Shown: one piece after another, positions 35,633 to 44,752 of the stretch
Numbering within the stretch: position 1 is the first letter of the stretch
Layout of the letters: each line of letters opens with the position of its first letter
Notes under the pieces: model-generated
The model's database searches: none
Told to the model about the DNA's origin: nothing
What the model saw: the letters and a program-made list of their open reading frames with translations, nothing else
Assembly: GCF_014596945.1 (NCBI RefSeq)
Contig: NZ_JACVXB010000004.1
Span: 289,926-353,925 of the forward strand
From: Aestuariibaculum sediminum
Lineage (GTDB): Bacteria; Bacteroidota; Bacteroidia; Flavobacteriales; Flavobacteriaceae
Direction of reading: 5' to 3'
Length of the DNA stretch: 64,000 bases
Program-made: the position numbers and the translations under genes

Positions 35633-36457
35633 ATGATGATAGATACAACACATAATGAATTAGTGACTGAAAATGGTATCGCATTCTCTGAGAATGTGAT
35701 GCTGGATTTAAAGCACTTAAAAAAAGTATATCCAACTCCAAAGGGTGATTATACAGTTTTGGAAGACTTAAACCTTCAGATTATGAAGGAAGAATTCGTT
35801 ACTATTATAGGACATTCAGGTTGTGGTAAAACTACCATGTTATCTATGATTGCTGGGCTAAATGAAATTTCAGGCGGTAATATTTCAGTTCTGGGACATC
35901 ATATTAAAGGACCAGGACCAGATCGCGGTGTGATTTTTCAGGCGCCTAGTTTAATGCCTTGGATGACTGCTTTGCAGAATGTTATGTTAGGGGTAAACCA
36001 AGTGTTCCCTCATGTGGCAAAGTCACAACGCACCGATATAGCAAAATATTACCTCCAAAAAGTGGGACTAGAAGAAGCGTTTCACAAAAAAGCTTCCGAT
36101 TTATCACAGGGTATGCAGCAACGTGTAGGGATAGCAAGAGCTTTTGCGATAAAACCTAAAGTTTTGTTGCTGGATGAGCCTTTTGGGATGTTAGATTCTT
36201 TAACCAGAGGAGAGCTTCAGGATATATTAATTGAAATTTGGAATAAAGAAAAAATTACAGCTGTAATGATAACACATGATGTTGATGAAGCTATTTTCTT
36301 GGCCGATCGTGTTGTAATGATGACCAGTGGTCCTAAAGCTAAAATAGGAGATATTCTGGATATAGATTTTGAAAGACCAAGAACACGAAAATCCGTATTG
36401 GAGCACGACGATTATTATACCTATCGTAAACATCTAATCGATTTTTTGGAGCACTAA
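35633..36457 (+). CDS. nrtD: Nitrate ABC transporter ATPase 2
   Basis: 274-aa ABC ATPase with Walker A GHSGCGKTT, Walker B VLLLDEP and a normal switch histidine (MITHDVDEA, His215). Its signature motif reads LSQGM (157-161) instead of LSGGM, so Gln159 replaces a glycine that contacts ATP bound to the partner subunit. With NrtC it would form one normal and one weakened ATP site. About 20 extra N-terminal residues precede the domain. Confidence 0.92.
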   Translation: MMIDTTHNELVTENGIAFSENVMLDLKHLKKVYPTPKGDYTVLEDLNLQIMKEEFVTIIGHSGCGKTTMLSMIAGLNEISGGNISVLGHHIKGPGPDRGVIFQAPSLMPWMTALQNVMLGVNQVFPHVAKSQRTDIAKYYLQKVGLEEAFHKKASDLSQGMQQRVGIARAFAIKPKVLLLDEPFGMLDSLTRGELQDILIEIWNKEKITAVMITHDVDEAIFLADRVVMMTSGPKAKIGDILDIDFERPRTRKSVLEHDDYYTYRKHLIDFLEH

Positions 36458-36560
36458 TTTTAAAGAAATCCATCTTTTATTTCACTTTATAGACAAGAGG
36501 GCTTGGTGATAGTTCTTCATATTTCATAAAGTTTTTTAGTCATAAAATTAAATCTAAATA

Positions 36561-36589
36561 TACGTTTGGGTCAGACTATTTATGTCTGA
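36561..36589 (+). promoter_or_regulatory. Porin promoter with inverted repeat at the start site
   Basis: -7 box TACGTTTG (36561-36568) followed at once by TCAGAC-N7-GTCTGA (36571-36589), a 6-bp inverted repeat that would cover the transcription start. It is unlike the nitrate palindrome. It may be an operator or a leader hairpin. Confidence 0.4.
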
Positions 36590-36656
36590 TAATTACAAAA
36601 AAACAAATAACTAACACATAAAAAAAACAAATCAATTTAACTCTAAAAACATTCAA

Positions 36657-37925
36657 ATGAAAAAACAATACTTAATACTCGGGCTACTATTAGGGTGTGT
36701 ATACTATGCACAAGCACAATTTACTTTAGATGGAGAATTTCGTCCAAGAACCGAATATCGCCATGGTTTTGGTAATTTAATAGCCGATGATGCTGATGCA
36801 GGGTTTGGTATATCTACTCGGGCTCGTTTAAATGCAGGATATTCATCAGAATCCTATAAAGTGTATTTAAGCTTACAAGATATTATGGTTTGGGGAGAAA
36901 ACCGACAAATTTTACCTTATGATCAAAATAATTCATTCGCTATTTTTCAGGCTTGGGCGGAATTAAATTTGGGTTCTGGTTGGTCGACAAAATTAGGGCG
37001 CCAAGTGTTGTCATATGATGACCAAAGGATTTTGGGTGGCCTGGACTGGGCGCAACAAGGGCGTAATCACGATGCGGCATTATTAAAATATAAAAAGGAT
37101 AAATTTGCTTTAGATATTGCTTTCGCTTTTAATCAGGATTATTCACATCCAACAGGGTTTGTAAATGTTGGAACTGCTTATAATACAACAGGATTATTTT
37201 CCTATAAAACGATGCAAATGGCACATTTAAGTAAGGCTTGGGATAAATTTTCTGGAAGTTTATTGTTTTTAAATAACGGTTTTCAAGAATTTGATGATAC
37301 CGATGCTCCTGATGGAACAAGTAGTTTACAGACCTTTGGTACACATTTAAATTACAAAGGCGGTAGTTTTGGGGTAGCGGCAAATGCTTACTTACAAACA
37401 GGGGCTAGACAAGGAGAAGTAGATGTGAAAGGGGCCTACTTATTAGGGCTTGACCTGACTTTTAAGGCGTCTTCTAAAGTAGGATTAGGGGCTGGACTTG
37501 AAATAATTAGTGGTAACGATGCTGATGCTGGTGAAACAGGTGCGTTTTTCCCGTTATACGGAACAAATCATAAATTTAACGGTTTAATGGATTACTTCTA
37601 TGTTGGTAATCATGCGAATTCGGTGGGTTTGTTTGATATTCATGTAAGTGCAAATTTCAAGTTGAGCGAAACGTCTAGCTTAGTGGTTAAGGCTTTAAAT
37701 TTTAGTGGTGAACAAGATTTGCCAAGTGGAGACAATGCATTGGGGACAGAGTTAGATTTGGTGTTTAAAAAACAATTTAAGGGATATGCATTAGTTATGG
37801 GGTACTCTCAGATGTTTGCTGCCGATGGGATGTATGAGCTTAAAGGGATGTCGGAAGATGTGGCCGCAAGCGGACAAAATTGGGCCTGGGCAATGTTAGT
37901 GATTAAACCAAAATTTATTAATTAA
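36657..37925 (+). CDS. Alginate-export-family outer-membrane porin, probably for nitrate
   Basis: 422-aa beta-barrel protein. Signal peptide at residues 1-20 (GLLLGCVYYAQAQ), then alternating strands with DGEFRPRTEYRHGFG at the start of the barrel, AWAELNLGSGWSTKLGRQVLSYDDQRILGGLDW and a final strand ending in an aromatic-poor VIKPKFIN. The family includes AlgE-like channels. Its position 200 bases after nrtD, and before a terminator, suggests it lets nitrate cross the outer membrane; this is an inference from context. Confidence 0.8.
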   Translation: MKKQYLILGLLLGCVYYAQAQFTLDGEFRPRTEYRHGFGNLIADDADAGFGISTRARLNAGYSSESYKVYLSLQDIMVWGENRQILPYDQNNSFAIFQAWAELNLGSGWSTKLGRQVLSYDDQRILGGLDWAQQGRNHDAALLKYKKDKFALDIAFAFNQDYSHPTGFVNVGTAYNTTGLFSYKTMQMAHLSKAWDKFSGSLLFLNNGFQEFDDTDAPDGTSSLQTFGTHLNYKGGSFGVAANAYLQTGARQGEVDVKGAYLLGLDLTFKASSKVGLGAGLEIISGNDADAGETGAFFPLYGTNHKFNGLMDYFYVGNHANSVGLFDIHVSANFKLSETSSLVVKALNFSGEQDLPSGDNALGTELDLVFKKQFKGYALVMGYSQMFAADGMYELKGMSEDVAASGQNWAWAMLVIKPKFIN

Positions 37926-37980
37926 AAATAGATTACAGAAGATTCTTTATGTTGTTAATCTTATAAATTAATACTTAATT

Positions 37981-38007
37981 AAAATCCTGCTTTTAGCGGG
38001 ATTTTTT
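37981..38007 (+). terminator. Terminator after the porin gene
   Basis: Stem AAATCCTGC (37982-37990) / GCGGGATTT (37996-38004) with one G-T pair, 5-base loop and trailing T run. It marks the end of the nitrate island. Confidence 0.85.
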
Positions 38008-38076
38008 GTTTCTAGAAAAAATCATATTTAAAATAAGTTTACTTTTCTTACATTTATTGAAAATAAATTTATATAA

Positions 38077-39612
38077 ATGCTAAAAAAAGTTTTTGGTAGT
38101 GCTGTGTTTGGGGTTGAAGCGACAACGATTACAGTAGAGGTAAATTGCGATTCGGGTATAGGGTATCACCTAGTGGGCTTGCCGGATAACGCCATTAAAG
38201 AAAGTAATTATCGCATCGCTGCGGCACTTCAATATAATGGGTTTAAAATCCCAGGAAAGAAAATTACTATAAATATGGCGCCAGCCGACCTGCGTAAAGA
38301 AGGTAGTGCTTACGATTTGACTTTGGCCATTGGTATTCTCTCTGCGTCTAATCAAATAAAAGCTGAACATTTGGACAGATTCATGATTATGGGTGAATTG
38401 TCTTTAGATGGAAGTTTGCAGCCTATAAAAGGGGCGTTGCCTATAGCGGTTAAAGCCAGAGAAGAGGGGTTTAAGGGGTTTATTTTGCCAAAAGCGAATG
38501 CAAAGGAAGCCGCTATTGTTAATGATTTAGAGGTGTATGGTGTTGAAAATATAAAAGAGGTTATCAATTATTTTGATAAGGATGAGGCGTTAGAACAAAC
38601 AATTATAAATACCCGAGATGAATTTTATAAAAACTTAGAATTTCCAGAGTTTGATTTTAGCGATGTAAAAGGACAGGAGGGTATTAAGCGTTGTATGGAG
38701 ATTGCTGCTGCAGGAGGTCATAATATTATATTAATTGGGCCTCCTGGAGCAGGAAAAACCATGTTAGCAAAACGATTGCCGAGTATTTTACCGCCAATGA
38801 CTTTGCATGAAGCTCTAGAAACTACCAAAATTCATTCTGTAGTTGGGCGTATTAGGGAAAGTGGGCTTATGGCGCAACGCCCTTTTCGTAGTCCGCATCA
38901 TACTATTAGTGATGTAGCATTGGTTGGGGGAGGTGCTTTTCCACAGCCAGGAGAAATTTCTCTATCTCATAATGGCGTTTTGTTTTTAGATGAATTACCA
39001 GAATTTAAGCGAAGCGTCCTTGAGGTATTGAGACAACCATTAGAAGATCGGGAGGTGACAATTTCAAGGGCTAAGTTTACAGTCACTTATCCGTCCTCTT
39101 TTATGCTTGTTGCCAGCATGAATCCTAGCCCAGGTGGATATTTTAACGACCCTACGGCTCCTGTTACTTCAAGTCCTGCCGAAATGCAGCGTTATTTAAG
39201 TAAGATTTCGGGGCCACTGCTTGATCGTATCGATATTCATATTGAAGTAACTCCAGTGCCTTTCGAAAAGCTAACTGATGATCGAAAAAGTGAATCTTCT
39301 GTTGATATTAGAAAGCGTGTTACTGAGGCCAGAGCGATTCAAACAAAGCGATTTTCGGACTCAGATAAGGTGCATTATAATGCGCAAATGACAACAAAGC
39401 AAATTCGAAAATATTGTGAACTAGATGAGTCATCAAAACAACTGTTAAAAACAGCTATGGATCGTCTCAGTTTGTCTGCTAGAGCCTATGATAGAATTTT
39501 AAAAGTAGCCAGAACCATAGCTGATTTAGATAATGCTCAAACTGTTAATGGTGTTCATATAAGTGAGGCTATTCAGTATCGAAGTTTAGATCGGGAAGGG
39601 TGGTTAGGTTAA
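38077..39612 (+). CDS. comM: YifB/ComM-family Mg-chelatase-like AAA+ ATPase
   Basis: 511-aa protein with the N-terminal ComM/Lon-protease-like domain (KKVFGSAVFGVEA; VGLPDNAIKES), an AAA+ core with Walker A GPPGAGKTM and Walker B LFLDELPEF, and the C-terminal Mg-chelatase helical domain. ComM is a hexameric branch-migration helicase that aids integration of foreign DNA during transformation. Single gene, with the nrt-side terminator immediately upstream. Confidence 0.93.
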   Translation: MLKKVFGSAVFGVEATTITVEVNCDSGIGYHLVGLPDNAIKESNYRIAAALQYNGFKIPGKKITINMAPADLRKEGSAYDLTLAIGILSASNQIKAEHLDRFMIMGELSLDGSLQPIKGALPIAVKAREEGFKGFILPKANAKEAAIVNDLEVYGVENIKEVINYFDKDEALEQTIINTRDEFYKNLEFPEFDFSDVKGQEGIKRCMEIAAAGGHNIILIGPPGAGKTMLAKRLPSILPPMTLHEALETTKIHSVVGRIRESGLMAQRPFRSPHHTISDVALVGGGAFPQPGEISLSHNGVLFLDELPEFKRSVLEVLRQPLEDREVTISRAKFTVTYPSSFMLVASMNPSPGGYFNDPTAPVTSSPAEMQRYLSKISGPLLDRIDIHIEVTPVPFEKLTDDRKSESSVDIRKRVTEARAIQTKRFSDSDKVHYNAQMTTKQIRKYCELDESSKQLLKTAMDRLSLSARAYDRILKVARTIADLDNAQTVNGVHISEAIQYRSLDREGWLG

Positions 39613-39676
39613 GCTGTAATTTGATATTTACATGAACTCGAATGTAAAATAAGCAATTTTATTCTTCAGATTTCCT

Positions 39677-39684
39677 TAGTTTTG
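39677..39684 (+). promoter_or_regulatory. Possible -7 box of the pxp operon
   Basis: TAGTTTTG fits TAnnTTTG, 71 bases before pxpA. No clear -33 element. Confidence 0.35.
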
Positions 39685-39755
39685 GTAGAATTATAAGGGT
39701 TAATTAGGTTTTAATTAATCCTTTTATAGAATACTAAAATTTATTTAAAGAAATT

Positions 39756-40496
39756 ATGAAGTTATTTCAAGTAGATATTAATGCTGATGTAGGAGAAGGT
39801 GTTGGCAATGAGGCGCAATTAATGCCCTTTTTATCATCTTGTAATATTGCTTGTGGTGGACATGCAGGAGATGAATCTACTATGCGTGCTGTGGTGAAAA
39901 CTGCTAAAAAGTATGGCGTAAAAGTAGGGGCGCACCCTTCCTTTCCAGACAGGGAAAATTTTGGACGTCAGCCTATGGATATGTCATACGTGTCGCTGTT
40001 TGAATCCTTAAAACATCAAACAGATAATTTAATTAATGTATTAAATGATTTGCAAGTTGGTTTTCATCACATTAAACCACATGGAGCATTATATAACCTA
40101 GCAGCAATTGATGAAAATTTGGCAAAGGTCATAATTGAGGTTGTTAAAAGTTATGCGTTGCCCATTCAGTTGTATGTGCCTTATCAATCTGTTATTGCAA
40201 AATTGGCAGTTCAGCATAATATTTCGGTAGTGTATGAAGTCTTTGCGGATAGAAATTATAATAATGATTTAACGCTAGTTTCAAGACAAGAAAAAAATGC
40301 ATTAATTCATGAGGTTGATGCGATGTTTGAACATGTTTACAGGATGGTTTCAAGGCATGAGGTGAAAACTATAGGCGGTGAAATAATGCCTATAAAGGCG
40401 GATACAATTTGTGTTCATGGAGATAATATTGAGGCTATTAAATTACTGAAAAATTTATGGAAAAAATTAAATCTAAAAGGAGTAAAAATATCCTGA
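39756..40496 (+). CDS. pxpA: 5-oxoprolinase subunit A (LamB/YcsF family)
   Basis: 246-aa subunit of the ATP-dependent 5-oxoprolinase that opens pyroglutamate to glutamate. The N-terminal signature is DINADVGEG and CNIACGGHAGD; VGAHPSFPDRENFGR and HIKPHGALYN follow, with the metal and active-site His/Asp residues of the LamB fold. First gene of pxpABC, all on the plus strand with tight spacing. Confidence 0.95.
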   Translation: MKLFQVDINADVGEGVGNEAQLMPFLSSCNIACGGHAGDESTMRAVVKTAKKYGVKVGAHPSFPDRENFGRQPMDMSYVSLFESLKHQTDNLINVLNDLQVGFHHIKPHGALYNLAAIDENLAKVIIEVVKSYALPIQLYVPYQSVIAKLAVQHNISVVYEVFADRNYNNDLTLVSRQEKNALIHEVDAMFEHVYRMVSRHEVKTIGGEIMPIKADTICVHGDNIEAIKLLKNLWKKLNLKGVKIS

Positions 40497-40500
40497 TTAT

Positions 40501-41232
40501 ATGAGTTATAATTTAACCTATAAACCGTTTGGTGAACGTGCTATTTTAATTGAATGGCCAAACAAAATAGAAGATGATATATTGCATGATATCCTTGGGT
40601 TTAAGGAGAAATTGTTTAAATTACTAATTAAAGAGTTACTTTATGTAAATCATGCATATAACTCATTAATAGTATTTTATAAAAATAAAATACCTGACTT
40701 TGAAGCAAAAAAAAGCACTATAAATAAAATCTATATAGATAAAAATGATGATGTTTCATTGAGTGTAATTAAATGGGTGATTCCTGTTTGTTATGATGAT
40801 ATTTTTGGACTGGATTTGACTGAATTATCTATTGAAAAAGACTTATCGAAAGCAGAAGTGATTCAACTACATTCTGAAGCTGTTTATAAAATATATTTTA
40901 TTGGTTTTTTACCTGGGTTTTTGTATTTGGGAGGTTTAAACGAAAAACTGTTTACGCCACGCAAAGCAACACCACGTTTACGTGTTGAAAAAGGTGCTGT
41001 TGCAATAGGAGGAAATCAAACGGGAGTTTATCCTGTTGCTAGTCCAGGAGGGTGGAATGTTATAGGGAATTCTCCTGTGTCTTTCTTTAATTTAAATAAT
41101 GATAAACCTTGTTTTGCTCAACCAGGTGATTTTATAAAGTTTAAACCTGTTTCCCTGAAAGAATATAATGATATTAAAATATTGTGCGAGGCCGGAGTAT
41201 ATGAGTTAGAAAGTGAGGTGATTCATGGTTAG
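40501..41232 (+). CDS. pxpB: 5-oxoprolinase subunit B
   Basis: 243-aa PxpB/KipI homolog with the signatures FGERAILIEWP near the start and YFIGFLPGFLYLGGL, PRKATPRLRVEKGAVAIGGNQTGVYP towards the end. It acts with PxpC in the ATP-dependent activation step. It begins 4 bases after pxpA and overlaps pxpC by 8 bases. Confidence 0.94.
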   Translation: MSYNLTYKPFGERAILIEWPNKIEDDILHDILGFKEKLFKLLIKELLYVNHAYNSLIVFYKNKIPDFEAKKSTINKIYIDKNDDVSLSVIKWVIPVCYDDIFGLDLTELSIEKDLSKAEVIQLHSEAVYKIYFIGFLPGFLYLGGLNEKLFTPRKATPRLRVEKGAVAIGGNQTGVYPVASPGGWNVIGNSPVSFFNLNNDKPCFAQPGDFIKFKPVSLKEYNDIKILCEAGVYELESEVIHG

Positions 41233-42082
41233 AGTATTAAAACCAGGGTTTTATTCTTCTATACAAGACTTTGGGCGTGTTAGTTTTCAGCATTATGGTG
41301 TGCCATGTGCAGGTGTTATGGATCGGTATTCGGCTGGTATGGCAAATGTAATTTTGGGCAATCCTCCTGATTTGGCGGTATTAGAAATGACTATTACAGG
41401 AGCTAGTTTGCAATTTGAATGCGAAACCATTATTTGTTTGTCTGGGGCTAATTTGTCGCCAAAAATCAACGATGACGAGATTTCTTTAAATAAGCCGATT
41501 GAAGTTAAGGTAAATGATGTGTTGTCATTTGGTAAACTGTTAAGCGGCGTAAGATGTTATGTAGCTGTTTTAAATGGTTTTCAAACAGAAAAAGTCTTAG
41601 GGAGTTTTAGTATGTATAAAGGGGTGACAAATAATCATTTATTATCAAAAAACGACGTTTTAAATATAACTTTAAAGAATTCATTTATAGTTAATAAGTA
41701 CGCTTCAGTTAAACTAAATAATCAATATTTAGAGAGTGAAGTTGTAGAGGTGTTTAAAGGTCCTGAGTTTGATTTATTGATGCCATCACAGCAGGATGAT
41801 TTACGATCTAATCAATTCACTGTTTCAAAAAATAATAGCCGGATGGCTTATCAGTTAGAAGAGCGCTTGGAGAATAATTTGTCACCAATAATAACATCGC
41901 CTGTGCTTCCAGGTACCGTACAGCTAACGCCTTCTGGACAATTAATTGTTTTAATGAGAGATTGTCAAACTACGGGAGGGTATCCTAGAGTGTTACAGCT
42001 AACGGAGTCTTCTATCGATGTAATGGCTCAAAAGTTTACAGGAGACCTTTTTACTTTCGAGTTGCTTGATGAGGTAGGTTGA
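41225..42082 (+). CDS. pxpC: 5-oxoprolinase subunit C
   Basis: 285-aa PxpC/KipA homolog: FYSSIQDFGRVSFQHYGVPCAGVMD at the N-terminus and PVLPGTVQLTPSGQLIVLMRDCQTTGGYPR near the C-terminus are diagnostic of the biotin-dependent carboxylase-like fold. Overlap with pxpB indicates coupled translation. The operon would return cyclised glutamate to the nitrogen pool. Confidence 0.95.
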   Translation: MVRVLKPGFYSSIQDFGRVSFQHYGVPCAGVMDRYSAGMANVILGNPPDLAVLEMTITGASLQFECETIICLSGANLSPKINDDEISLNKPIEVKVNDVLSFGKLLSGVRCYVAVLNGFQTEKVLGSFSMYKGVTNNHLLSKNDVLNITLKNSFIVNKYASVKLNNQYLESEVVEVFKGPEFDLLMPSQQDDLRSNQFTVSKNNSRMAYQLEERLENNLSPIITSPVLPGTVQLTPSGQLIVLMRDCQTTGGYPRVLQLTESSIDVMAQKFTGDLFTFELLDEVG

Positions 42083-42271
42083 TTTTGATATTTATTATAA
42101 TATTTCTTTTAAACACCTCTTCTTTTTTTTAATTCTATGTCACCCTCTTGCCTTTTTATTGCGTCTTATTCATGTATGACTTAGTTAGAGGTTGTTTTAA
42201 TTAGCTAGATTTATGTTGTTTTATTAGGTCATATATATATACAAGTTGTGAATTTTTAACTAATTATAAAT

Positions 42272-43267
42272 ATGAATTTTAAAACTACTTTTTATTGTCT
42301 TGCAGTCGCAAGTGCTTCTTTTTTTTCAACATTATCATACGCTCAAGACGTAGATTCCAATGCATTTCTTCATGTGAAGTTTGAGGGAGATTTGACCGCG
42401 TATTCTAATACTGGCACGGTTACATTAAACAGGGCTGACGGTATGACTGGGTCCTTTGTCTCGGGGAATTCTGGATTTGGTCAAGCAATTGATTTGTCGG
42501 ATAATTCGGCATCCACACAAATTACATCATCTTCCAATTTGTATATAGCTGATGCTGGTGCTCGTACTTTTTGTGCCTGGGTAAAAGCAAATGATATTGG
42601 CGGGGGAGTAGCTAATAGTTTTGTAAATAAGACTATTTTAAGTATGGGGCCAAATACAAAATGGAATAGATTTACATTAAAATTTTTAAATAGCACACAA
42701 GTTAGAGCGGAATTGAATGGTAGTGGTGTGTCTTCAGATGCGCTTTCAAATGCCTTGAATGATTTTAATTGGCATCATGTAGCAGTTGTTTATCCTGCAA
42801 ATGAATGGATAGGAAGCGTTAAGTTTTATGTTGATGGTGTTTTAGCGACACATTCAAATCCTAACAACACAATTGTGCCGCAAACTCTTTCTGCACCAAT
42901 CCAAATTGGACATAGAGATGGTAATGAACACTTTGGAGGGCTTATAGATGATGTAAGGGTGTATGACACCACAAAGAGTCTGTCGGAAATTCAGTCTATT
43001 ATGAATAGCGGCGTCTTAAGTGTGGCGGATGAACAATTTAAAGCAGGAGAGTTAAATGTGTATCCAAATCCTGTTCAGGATTTTTTAAATGTTGAGTCTT
43101 CTGTTTATGACGATTTTGATGCTATTGTTTATGATATTCTAGGAAATGTAGTTAAGAAAGCATCTTTCGACAGGCAATTAGATATAAGTGAATTGCCAAC
43201 TGGTTTATATGTTGTTAAATTAAATTCAGGCAACAAAACAGGTAGTTACAAAGTTGTGAAAAAGTAA
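42272..43267 (+). CDS. Secreted LamG-domain protein with T9SS sorting tail
   Basis: 331 aa. Signal peptide at 1-24 (SFFSTLSYAQ), a LamG/concanavalin-like jelly roll (about 30-245; FCAWVKANDIGGG, FNWHHVAVVYP, KFYVDGVLATHS, GLIDDVRVYD) and a C-terminal type IX secretion signal (about 255-331; LNVYPNPVQDFLNVES, LPTGLYVVKL). It is expected on the cell surface or outside. LamG domains usually bind glycans or proteins; no enzymatic domain is present. It stands alone, with a terminator after it. Confidence 0.9.
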   Translation: MNFKTTFYCLAVASASFFSTLSYAQDVDSNAFLHVKFEGDLTAYSNTGTVTLNRADGMTGSFVSGNSGFGQAIDLSDNSASTQITSSSNLYIADAGARTFCAWVKANDIGGGVANSFVNKTILSMGPNTKWNRFTLKFLNSTQVRAELNGSGVSSDALSNALNDFNWHHVAVVYPANEWIGSVKFYVDGVLATHSNPNNTIVPQTLSAPIQIGHRDGNEHFGGLIDDVRVYDTTKSLSEIQSIMNSGVLSVADEQFKAGELNVYPNPVQDFLNVESSVYDDFDAIVYDILGNVVKKASFDRQLDISELPTGLYVVKLNSGNKTGSYKVVKK

Positions 43268-43291
43268 AACATAATTTGAATTTAAAAGAAT

Positions 43292-43321
43292 AAGGTCTTG
43301 GAGTATTCTAAGGCCTTTTTT
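43292..43321 (+). terminator. Terminator after the LamG gene
   Basis: Stem AAGGTCTT (43292-43299) / AAGGCCTT (43310-43317) with one wobble pair, followed by T. It touches the end of the convergent deoC gene. Confidence 0.75.
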
Positions 43322-43967
43322 ATTTGTCGGTAACAATTTTAATTCCGGCAGATGTTCCTATTCTGTCAACACCTAACTGAATGTATTTAGAGGCAGTATT
43401 GTAATCTTTAATCCCTCCAGAGGCTTTTATTTTAGCTTTATCAACGACAACGGATTTCATCAATTTCACGTGGTTTAAAGTAGCGCCATGCGTACCGAAA
43501 CCAGTTGAAGTTTTAATGTAATCAGCTCCTGCTTGTATAGCTAATTTACAGGCTTTTACGATTTCATCATCTGTTAGATAACAGGTTTCAATAATAACTT
43601 TTAATACTTTGTTTTTAAGTTGCTCTTTTATTGATTCAATTTCTCGTGTAATGCTCGTGAAGTTTTTTGCTTTGAGTAACCCTAAATTCATGACCATGTC
43701 TATTTCGTCTGCACCGTCTTTAATAGCTTGAGTGGTTTCAAAAACTTTTGCTTTGGTGCTCATGGCTCCCAAAGGAAATCCGATAACAGAACAGACTTTA
43801 ACTTTGCTGTTTAGTGTTTGTTCTTTAGCGTGTTTCGTGTAACAACTATTGGTGCAAACTGAATAGAAATTAAAGGTTTTGGCTTCTTGGCACAATTTCG
43901 TAATATCTTCCTTTGTCGCGGTGGGGCGTAAAAGTGTATGGTCTATATATCTGCTTAATTGTTTCAT
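43320..43967 (-). CDS. deoC: Deoxyribose-phosphate aldolase
   Basis: 215-aa class I aldolase that splits deoxyribose 5-phosphate. The catalytic set aligns with E. coli DERA: Asp90 (ADEIDMVMNLG), Schiff-base Lys152 (DYIKTSTGF) and Lys181 (KIKASGGI). Phosphate-binding glycines (SGGI) and GTSAG are intact. A diverged paralog lies 110 bases upstream on the same strand. Confidence 0.94.
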   Translation of the reverse strand: MKQLSRYIDHTLLRPTATKEDITKLCQEAKTFNFYSVCTNSCYTKHAKEQTLNSKVKVCSVIGFPLGAMSTKAKVFETTQAIKDGADEIDMVMNLGLLKAKNFTSITREIESIKEQLKNKVLKVIIETCYLTDDEIVKACKLAIQAGADYIKTSTGFGTHGATLNHVKLMKSVVVDKAKIKASGGIKDYNTASKYIQLGVDRIGTSAGIKIVTDK

Positions 43968-44077
43968 ATATTATGCAGGATATACCGAACTCAAAAAAAA
44001 AGTGAATCCAGTAATTGTTAAAATTTATGTTAAATATAATACATAAAGTAGATAACAATTACTGAATTACGAAAAAA

Positions 44078-44752
44078 TTAAGCTGTTGTTTTGTAGGAGA
44101 TGGTTTTGGCCTTTTTGGTCTTTTTGCTTAATATAGCGTCAAACCCTATACGATGAACCCCTGCCTCCAGATATTTCATTCCGGTTTCTAAATCTACAAT
44201 ATCACCACAGGCATCAATTTTAACTGCGTCTTTTATGGTTTTTTTAATGATTTTAGTAGCGGTAAGGGTTGCTCCACCTTTAGAGAACCCGCTTGATGTT
44301 TTAATGTAATCGACATTGGCGTCGACACATATTTCACACGCCTTTACGATTTCGTTTTTGTTTAATTCTGAAATTTCTAAAACAACTTTTAATGTCGTAT
44401 CGCCTATTGCGGATTTAACATCACTAATATCTTTAAATACAGATACGTAATTTTTGCTTCTTAAAAACCCTAGGTTTATAACCATTTCAATTTCCTGAGC
44501 GCCATCTTCTATAGCTTTTTTCGCTTCAAATACTTTTGCTTGAGTTGACATTGCTCCAAAAGGAAAGCCTATTACAGAGCAAACTTTAGTATTTGAGTCT
44601 TTTAGGAATTGAGCTGCAAGGGGTACAAAGGAACTGTTTATACAAATTACGTGATAATTGTGTTCTATAGCTTCGTAACACAAATCTATTATTTCTCGTT
44701 CAGTTGTTGTTGGTTTCAGCAGAGTATATTCAATATACTGTGATAAATACAT
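44078..44752 (-). CDS. DeoC-like paralog lacking key residues
   Basis: 224 aa, clearly related to the neighbouring deoC along its length. Lys151 (DYIKTSSGF) is kept, but the general acid-base Asp is Glu89 (QEIEMVI), the second active-site lysine is Asp180 (KIDACGDI), and the phosphate loops read GD and GFDAI instead of GG and GTSAG. It is unlikely to be a normal DERA; it may act on a non-phosphorylated substrate or be a regulatory partner. The frame is intact, which argues against a dead pseudogene. A basic tail (KKTKKAK) is added at the C-terminus. Confidence 0.85.
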   Translation of the reverse strand: MYLSQYIEYTLLKPTTTEREIIDLCYEAIEHNYHVICINSSFVPLAAQFLKDSNTKVCSVIGFPFGAMSTQAKVFEAKKAIEDGAQEIEMVINLGFLRSKNYVSVFKDISDVKSAIGDTTLKVVLEISELNKNEIVKACEICVDANVDYIKTSSGFSKGGATLTATKIIKKTIKDAVKIDACGDIVDLETGMKYLEAGVHRIGFDAILSKKTKKAKTISYKTTA

